From IMG/VR virus record IMGVR_UViG_3300042465_000768, positions 1 through 23,738 of that record: a DNA stretch of 23,738 nt; one strand, written 5' to 3'. The notes beneath the pieces were generated by a model. It worked only from the letters and a program-made list of their open reading frames with translations. It made no database searches and was not told the origin of the DNA. Below, one piece after another: positions 18,836-23,738 of this stretch; the first letter of the stretch is position 1, and each line of letters starts with the position of its first letter. The translations under genes and the position numbers were made by a program. Source of the stretch: a virus.

Positions 18836-19524
18836 CTTGGAACGAATTAACGATTTGGCAGTACCAACAGATTTATCCAATAGTTACTAAGCCTGAGAAG
18901 GATTGGACTAACTTAGACGTAGAGAGTAAGCTTGTAGGTATAATCTACAATCTAACCGACACCCAGGTTGATAGCCTATCTATTCAGCAATTCAATAATC
19001 TAAGGGCAACACTTAGTTTTTTAGACGATAAGATTGAAGGTAAGCCGGTTAAGTATACGGAAGTAAACGGCAAACGATACCGATTTGTCTATGATGTGCA
19101 GCAAATCAAAGCAGCCAGATATATTGAAAGCAAGGTATTCAGCACCGACTTAATTAACAACTTGCATAAGTTAGCAGCCTCAATGGTTATGCCTCAGCGT
19201 AAAACTTGGTATGGCAGATGGGTAGACGATACCTATGATGCGGCAAAGCATAGCGAGTATGCAGCCGACCTACAAGCCTCGAACTTTGTTCACGTTTATC
19301 ATTCGGTTGTTTTTTTTTATCAAGTATACAGAAATTGGATCGAGGTTTCTCAGGCTTATTTGATACAGGAAATGATGTCGAAGGGAATGAGTCCGGAGTC
19401 AGCGCAAGAGGCGGTTCAAATTTTATGCAGCACTTTGGATGGCAATATTGCGCCAAATCTGTTGCCGACCACGAAAATATCACAGTTGACCAAAGCTATG
19501 AACTTTCAACAATCCAGTTCCTAA
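18832..19524 (+). CDS. Putative tail assembly chaperone (gpG-like)
   Basis: This 230-residue protein begins MTWNELTIWQYQQIYPIVTK and continues with a helical region (SIQQFNNLRATLSFLDDKIE), a short beta region (VKYTEVNGKRYRFVYD) and IKAARYIESKVFSTDLI, then LHKLAASMVMPQRKTWYGRW and KGMSPESAQEAVQILCSTL. Position before other tail genes and the tape measure, and overlap with a second open frame carrying a typical chaperone-like end, fit the G/GT tail assembly chaperones. A run of nine T (19310-19318) within the gene may be a slippage site. The last 100 bases overlap the second frame. Family assignment is by context and pattern, not by a known motif. Confidence 0.7.
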   Translation: MTWNELTIWQYQQIYPIVTKPEKDWTNLDVESKLVGIIYNLTDTQVDSLSIQQFNNLRATLSFLDDKIEGKPVKYTEVNGKRYRFVYDVQQIKAARYIESKVFSTDLINNLHKLAASMVMPQRKTWYGRWVDDTYDAAKHSEYAADLQASNFVHVYHSVVFFYQVYRNWIEVSQAYLIQEMMSKGMSPESAQEAVQILCSTLDGNIAPNLLPTTKISQLTKAMNFQQSSS

Positions 19525-19589
19525 ATACACTTAGTTACCTGAAGGCTAAAGCCGATTACGATAAAGAGCAACATAGGAAACTTAAATAA
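19425..19589 (+). CDS. Overlapping-frame tail chaperone extension (gpT-like), start uncertain
   Basis: In the -1 frame relative to the preceding gene, 54 residues from ATG 19425 read MQHFGWQYCAKSVADHENIT and end FLNTLSYLKAKADYDKEQ plus a basic tail. The FGW-x-L/C..., then FLNxLSYLKxK pattern resembles C-terminal parts of tail assembly chaperones. The frame is open from 19254, so a longer fused product by -1 frameshift in the upstream gene is possible, either at the T9 run (19310-19318) or within the 100-base overlap; I see no canonical XXXYYYZ heptamer in the overlap. Independent translation from 19425, or a base error that split one gene, are the alternatives. Confidence 0.6.
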   Translation: MQHFGWQYCAKSVADHENITVDQSYELSTIQFLNTLSYLKAKADYDKEQHRKLK

Positions 19590-19593
19590 GACA

Positions 19594-19627
19594 AGCCCTG
19601 CCATTTTTGGTGGGGTTAGTTATTTTT
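19594..19627 (+). terminator. Hairpin terminator after the tail chaperone genes
   Basis: AGCCCTGCC (19594-19602) pairs with GGTGGGGTT (19609-19617) over nine positions, including three G-T pairs, around a loop of ATTTTT; AGTTATTTTT follows. It lies in the 61-base gap before the next gene and may reduce expression of downstream genes relative to the chaperones. A near-match to the -7 box (TATATTTA, 19638-19645) follows it. Confidence 0.5.
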
Positions 19628-19650
19628 AGACCTTCCTTATATTTATTAGC

Positions 19651-20331
19651 GTGAGAATAGATAAAGCACAAATACAATCCTTAAGGGATAGATTTATACA
19701 AAGCATAGGCGATACTGCCTTTGGAAAGGTTAAGGAAGGCGATTTGCCTGTATTAGAGGAAACATTGTCTTTATACGGACAAGCCTTTAATGATGCCCTA
19801 ATCAATATATTAGATCAAGAGAATATAACAAGTTCTGGTAAGTTAGCAGAACCGGCAATAGGGATTGTAACTAAATTTGGAAACAGTTACGTTTTAAGTT
19901 TAGGATATGAGCAAGGAAGCGAACAAGACAAATACTTTAGGTTTGTCAATAAAGGGGTTAAGGGTACAAACAATACAAAGGCAGATGCTAAAACACCTTA
20001 TTCGTTCAAAACAAGTAGCAAATCAATTCCGGTTAATGTAATAGAAAAATGGCTTAGTTATAATAAGTTAAAATCGGTAGCCGTTAAGAAGTATACAAAA
20101 CTTGGAGCGGAAAGCAAAGCAATACAAGGCAAAAAATCTTTAGCTTGGGCGATAGCAAAAAGCATACATACTAAAGGACTTAGGTCTACGCACTATTTTG
20201 ACAGAGCAGTAGCCCAAATATTTAATAAAGAATTTATTGAAAATATAGCAGTCGCAGTAGGTGGCGATGTATTAATTCAAATAAAGCAAACAGTAAACGA
20301 AAGCAAGAATGGCAATAACAATAACAAGTAG
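19651..20331 (+). CDS. Putative neck / tail completion protein
   Basis: This 226-residue protein starts at GTG 19651, the only suitable start after the terminator. It begins with helices (SLRDRFIQSIGDTAFGKV; LSLYGQAFNDALINILDQEN) and has a central part with GIVTKFGNSYVLSLGYEQG and DKYFRFVNKGVKG, then SLAWAIAKSIHTKGLRSTHYFDRA. An IxxxGIxxTHFxxxA-like end is typical of HK97 gp10-type neck or tail-completion proteins, so that role is suggested. The C-terminal NGNNNNK arises in the 23-base overlap with the next gene. Position between tail chaperone and tail genes supports a virion assembly role; the family is not proven. Confidence 0.7.
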   Translation: MRIDKAQIQSLRDRFIQSIGDTAFGKVKEGDLPVLEETLSLYGQAFNDALINILDQENITSSGKLAEPAIGIVTKFGNSYVLSLGYEQGSEQDKYFRFVNKGVKGTNNTKADAKTPYSFKTSSKSIPVNVIEKWLSYNKLKSVAVKKYTKLGAESKAIQGKKSLAWAIAKSIHTKGLRSTHYFDRAVAQIFNKEFIENIAVAVGGDVLIQIKQTVNESKNGNNNNK

Positions 20332-21523
20332 CCCTGCACCTTATTCGTCAATGCACGATAACCTTTGGTTTGTGTCAAGTTCTACTAATAGTGGAACTAC
20401 AAACTTTAAGTTCGTGTATGATGTATACATTAACGGAAGCCAAGTAATTAGATCAAAGGTATTCCCTGCGCCAAGTGCAGAAGGCAGCTATGGGGTATTT
20501 AACGCATCTCCAATGGTAAGAAGTTTTGTAACTAATTATTTCGAGCCTTCAGGAAACTCAATACTTGTAGCTTCAAACGATAAGATTAAAGTAGATTACC
20601 AAGTAAGGATAGGCGAAGAGGTTAGCGGTGTAACTACTACAAACTTAGCATCTGGCAGCTACTCAGCTTACAACTTTGTACCCCCATTGTTTGCCGATGT
20701 ATTCTTGACAAAGAACAATACACCATTAGTGTTATCGGACTATTACGATAATTTACTATTGGAAAACTTTACAGATGACTTCTTGACGGAAAGGGACACA
20801 GACGAGATAACCTTAGAATATGGAGATAACTTTTATATTACCTTCCTACGCATAGCAACGGGCGGTTACTCAGCTTGGGTTGAAGTATTAGGCGATGGCG
20901 ACGTGGTTACTAATACTGTATCGGGTAACATTACTTTAGGCGGTCAATTTAATATGTTTAACCTACAAGCAGGACACATAAACGATTGGGCATCTGGCAC
21001 GATTATAGACGAGAATACATACGGCTACAACTTCTATTTAAAAAGAAGTGGCGCACAAACAAGGGTAATAAAATTAAGACATAAGTGCTATCCTAAATAC
21101 CAACAATTTAACTTAGAGTTCTTGAATAGATTAGGCGGTTGGGACACTAAAAAATTCGCTTTAGTAAATAGAAGGTCAAGCGAGTATCAAAGGGCATCAT
21201 ACAGGCGAAGCGATTGGCAGCTTGTAGGTGGGCAAATGACAAACATAGATGGATATAACAGATATAACGAAACAACTTTTAACTATGCTATTCAGCATAA
21301 AGATAAATATAGGCTTACTTCTGATTGGGTTAGCGAACAAGATTATTCGTGGTTGGCTCAGCTTGTATCGAGTCCTATTGTGTATATGGAAGTACTTGGT
21401 GCTTACTTCCCTGTTACCATAAGCACGAGCAATTATGAGTACAAGTTAGAGAGCGCGGACAAGTTATTTAACTTTGAGATTGAAATAGAAGTAGGTAAGT
21501 ATTTAACAAGCCAATTCAGATAA
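20309..21523 (+). CDS. Tail structural protein
   Basis: This 404-residue protein is beta-rich. The N-terminus (SSPAPYSSMHDNLWFVSSS) resembles a beta-sandwich domain; a middle region has ITLEYGDNFYITFLRIATGG; a conserved-looking block LEFLNRLGGWDTKKFALVN and SEYQRASYRRSDWQL is at about 270-305; the C-terminus is beta (SSPIVYMEVLGAYFPVTIST). I recall proteins with this FLNRLGGWDTKKF block in phages of Bacteroidota next to tail genes. It overlaps both neighbours and lies before the tape measure, which suggests a tail tip, distal tail or major tail role. There is no enzyme motif. The specific part of the tail is not determined. Confidence 0.72.
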   Translation: MAITITSSPAPYSSMHDNLWFVSSSTNSGTTNFKFVYDVYINGSQVIRSKVFPAPSAEGSYGVFNASPMVRSFVTNYFEPSGNSILVASNDKIKVDYQVRIGEEVSGVTTTNLASGSYSAYNFVPPLFADVFLTKNNTPLVLSDYYDNLLLENFTDDFLTERDTDEITLEYGDNFYITFLRIATGGYSAWVEVLGDGDVVTNTVSGNITLGGQFNMFNLQAGHINDWASGTIIDENTYGYNFYLKRSGAQTRVIKLRHKCYPKYQQFNLEFLNRLGGWDTKKFALVNRRSSEYQRASYRRSDWQLVGGQMTNIDGYNRYNETTFNYAIQHKDKYRLTSDWVSEQDYSWLAQLVSSPIVYMEVLGAYFPVTISTSNYEYKLESADKLFNFEIEIEVGKYLTSQFR

Positions 21524-23583
21524 TGATTAGTACAGAGATATACATAGAGGAACAAAAGATTGATCTATTGCAGGATATATCCACGGAGTTCACTTATGCG
21601 ATTGACGATGTAAGTGAGTTCGGTAGTCGCAATACTTCTTTTAGTAAGACAATAAGCATACCAGGAACGGCTAACAATAACTTGATATTTGGTTACATCT
21701 TCGAACTTAACAACGCAAACGTAACTTACAATTCACTACCAAACGTAGGTTATAACTACAACGTAACCAAACAAGCTAATTGTAAAATATTTATTGATAA
21801 GGTGCAGATATTTAAAGGCACTTTAAGAATATTGGAGATAGTAATAGACAAAGAAACTATTGAATACCAATGCAGCGTGTTTGGGGAACTTGGCGGTTTT
21901 ATTAACCAGTTAGGTAATAAACGTTTAGAAGATTTAGATTTTAGTTCTTACAACCATACTTATAGCGTTGCCAATATTAGTGCGAGTTGGGATAACCCGG
22001 GCGGTTCTGGTTATTACTATCCTCTTATTGATTACGGGAATGTTAGTACCGGGCAGTACGGAGTTGCTAAAAAGGACTTTCAATACACAACTTTTAGACC
22101 TGCTTTGTACGTTAAGGAATATATACAAAAAATATTTGCCGATACAGATTACACATTTAATTGCTCGTTCTTTGATACTCCTTTATTTAAAAGGCTTATC
22201 ATTCCGCATAACCAAACAAACATTACAGTACTTGCTAATACAAGTTTAAGTGCATCTGCTAACTTAATTACAATAAATACAAACCTAAGTCCTTATGCAG
22301 AATATACATTAATAACGGCAGGTAACTTTTCACTTGATTCATTAGGGCAGCTATTTACTTATAATGGAGTGCCTACAATTACAACAAACATACAAGTATT
22401 GTTAAGAGGTAACGTAACTTTTAACCCAAGCTTACCAAACTTTTCTGTTATACTTAAAAAGAACAACGTAGAAATAGGAAGACAAGATTTCGATGCAAGT
22501 ATTAGCACCTTTATGAATTGTGATTTCACAGTTAGCGGTGTAAACTTTGCGACTACTAATACAATGCAGGTCGAGATATTAGGCAACGGAATTATACTTG
22601 ATGTTACATTAGGAGAGATAGTAGTTACAACAAGCACACCTACACAGGTGCAAGTTAATTTAGGGGAAACAATTAAAGTAAGTGAGACAATTCCTAAAGG
22701 TGTATTTCAGCGCGACTTTTTTATGAGCATTGTTAAAATGTTTAATCTTTATGTTTATGAGAATAAGTTTAACGATAAAGAACTTGTTATTAGTCCGTAT
22801 GTGGACTTTTATCCTGAGAAGTCGGCTGAAGCATTGGATTGGACTAACAAAGTAGATAGGGCAAAGCCTATAAGTATTAAGCCAATGAGTGAGGTTAATG
22901 CTCGTTATTATAACTATAAGTTCAAGCAAGACAATGACTTCTATAACGAAAACTATCGCAAGAAGTATACAGAAGGCTATGGCGATTTTATTTACGATAC
23001 TGAATTTGATTTTGTAAAAGAAACAGACACTTTAGAAGTTATATTTGCTGCATCTGTTTTATACCAAGCTACCGGACAAGACAAAGTATTCCCGGCTATT
23101 TATAAGAAGTCAAACACTAATAGCGCAGAGGATAGAATGGATAGCATTATAAGAATTATGCAAACCAAAAAGATTACGGGTGTATCAAGTTGGAACATTA
23201 TGAATACAACTACCAACTTAGCTACTTATACAAGCTATGGTTATGCAGGGCATTTAGATGATCCAATTAATTCTAATACTGACATTAATTTTGGTGCGCC
23301 TAAAGAAGTGCAATTTGCACCTGCTAACTTTACTGAGTTTAATTTATTTGCTGACTTCCATAGCCCTTACCTTGCTGAGATTACAAACAAGGACAGTAAG
23401 CTATTAACTTGCTTTGGTTTATTAGACATAGTAGATATATTCAATTTAGATTTTAGCAAGTATGTTTATATAGACGGGGTTTTATTCAGGCTTAACAAAG
23501 TTGAGAACTTTAACCCAATGGAATACAACACAACTAAACTATCGTTTTTAAAAGTGATTAATACACGATATCCAATAATTTAA
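21523..23583 (+). CDS. Large tail or baseplate-like protein
   Basis: This 686-residue protein starts on the previous stop (TAATG). Its N-terminus has IDLLQDISTEFTYAIDDVSE and SRNTSFSKTISIPGTANNN, then IFGYIFELNN, a block that recurs in tail proteins of phages from Bacteroidota. The N-terminal 150 residues resemble a distal-tail-like beta domain (KIFIDKVQIFKGTLRILEIV). The middle (about 230-390) is Asn/Thr-rich and beta, perhaps a carbohydrate-binding insert. The rest (RDFFMSIVKMFNLYVYENKF, KPMSEVNARYYNYKFKQDND) resembles a tail-associated baseplate hub. It could be a fused Dit-Tal-like protein. The call is by pattern and position; no lytic or depolymerase motif was recognised. Confidence 0.72.
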   Translation: MISTEIYIEEQKIDLLQDISTEFTYAIDDVSEFGSRNTSFSKTISIPGTANNNLIFGYIFELNNANVTYNSLPNVGYNYNVTKQANCKIFIDKVQIFKGTLRILEIVIDKETIEYQCSVFGELGGFINQLGNKRLEDLDFSSYNHTYSVANISASWDNPGGSGYYYPLIDYGNVSTGQYGVAKKDFQYTTFRPALYVKEYIQKIFADTDYTFNCSFFDTPLFKRLIIPHNQTNITVLANTSLSASANLITINTNLSPYAEYTLITAGNFSLDSLGQLFTYNGVPTITTNIQVLLRGNVTFNPSLPNFSVILKKNNVEIGRQDFDASISTFMNCDFTVSGVNFATTNTMQVEILGNGIILDVTLGEIVVTTSTPTQVQVNLGETIKVSETIPKGVFQRDFFMSIVKMFNLYVYENKFNDKELVISPYVDFYPEKSAEALDWTNKVDRAKPISIKPMSEVNARYYNYKFKQDNDFYNENYRKKYTEGYGDFIYDTEFDFVKETDTLEVIFAASVLYQATGQDKVFPAIYKKSNTNSAEDRMDSIIRIMQTKKITGVSSWNIMNTTTNLATYTSYGYAGHLDDPINSNTDINFGAPKEVQFAPANFTEFNLFADFHSPYLAEITNKDSKLLTCFGLLDIVDIFNLDFSKYVYIDGVLFRLNKVENFNPMEYNTTKLSFLKVINTRYPII

Positions 23584-23586
23584 GAT

Positions 23587-23738
23587 ATGGCAGAAAATCA
23601 ACTCTCGTTTGATATAAAGGTAGGCGGTAACCAAGAACAAGCTATAGGCTCGTTAAAAAAGCAGTTAAGAGAAGCGCAGCAAGACGTACAAGCGTTATCC
23701 GATAAGTTCGGTGCTACTTCAGAACAAGCGATTGAAGC
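23587..23738 (+). CDS. Tape measure protein, N-terminus (3' partial)
   Basis: Fifty complete codons are visible before the window ends. The sequence MAENQLSFDIKVGGNQEQAI followed by GSLKKQLREAQQDVQALSDK and GATSEQAIEA is typical of tape measure N-termini: a short strand, then a coiled coil with LSDKFGATS. Tape measure proteins set tail length and sit inside the tail tube, with the chaperones around them during assembly. It follows the previous gene by three bases. The rest lies outside the window, so length and any embedded lytic domain cannot be judged. Confidence 0.78.
   Translation, partial: MAENQLSFDIKVGGNQEQAIGSLKKQLREAQQDVQALSDKFGATSEQAIE

Noticed and set aside
19310-19318. Nine-T run as a certain programmed frameshift site
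   Set aside because: The zero frame remains protein-like for about 100 bases after the run, so the shift, if any, may be further downstream; kept as one of several options in the finding.
1-23738. Temperate lifestyle (integrase, repressor, attachment site)
   Set aside because: No integrase, excisionase or CI-like repressor is recognisable; the small helix-turn-helix protein at 7626 is not enough to support lysogeny, and the full genome is not visible.

Overview
The window is one continuous stretch of a tailed-phage genome (Caudoviricetes, probably a siphovirus because a tape-measure gene begins at the right edge). All supported genes lie on the + strand and are packed tightly, often with ATGA or TAATG overlaps. 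The host is most likely a member of the Bacteroidota. The evidence is an AT-rich sequence, three copies of the TAnnTTTG -7 promoter element (all reading TATATTTG), two of them correctly spaced from a TTG/TTTG -33 element, and starts that are mostly preceded by A-rich sequence rather than Shine-Dalgarno motifs. No integrase, tRNA, rRNA, insertion sequence or CRISPR array was seen.

Layout. Positions 1-2089 hold the end of a tail fibre with an S74 self-cleaving chaperone and two small genes behind it. Positions 2089-4442 form a dense lysis cassette: two holin-like membrane proteins, a protein with the layout of a unimolecular spanin, a lipoprotein gene overlapping a second secreted or anchored protein, and a GH19 endolysin. 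Positions 4446-5790 encode a DEDDy exonuclease with a zinc ribbon, a small MazG-like protein and a GNAT acetyltransferase, closed by a terminator. A non-coding control region rich in inverted repeats (5789-6068) separates this block from the early genes.

Positions 6069-10690 are the early and replication module: small unknown proteins, an ERF annealing protein, a winged-helix protein, a mini-protein with an SSB-like tail, a protein matching only DnaA domain IV, a DUF1376-type initiator, a protein in the position of lambda P, a VRR-NUC nuclease and a sigma-like helix-turn-helix protein. In the middle is the most striking non-coding signal of the window. A promoter (8445-8474) is followed by a roughly 90-nt RNA of two hairpins whose loops are complementary over seven bases, ending in a terminator directly before the initiator ATG. 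The initiator gene itself contains an array of CATATG repeats followed by an AT-rich stretch, an arrangement like the lambda origin.

Positions 10687-13701 carry two small CxxC proteins, an LpxA-like acyltransferase, two glycosyltransferases and a two-domain unknown protein. Positions 13704-17354 are the packaging block: HNH nuclease, two small proteins, a ParB-MTase fusion, and small and large terminase. A new promoter (17379-17409) then leads into a run of very small membrane proteins, and after these come the tail genes: an overlapping-frame tail-chaperone-like pair, a neck/tail completion candidate, two large tail proteins and the start of the tape measure. Portal, protease and major capsid genes are not recognisable here and probably lie outside the window. 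No polymerase, primase or replicative helicase is visible, so replication probably recruits the host machinery.
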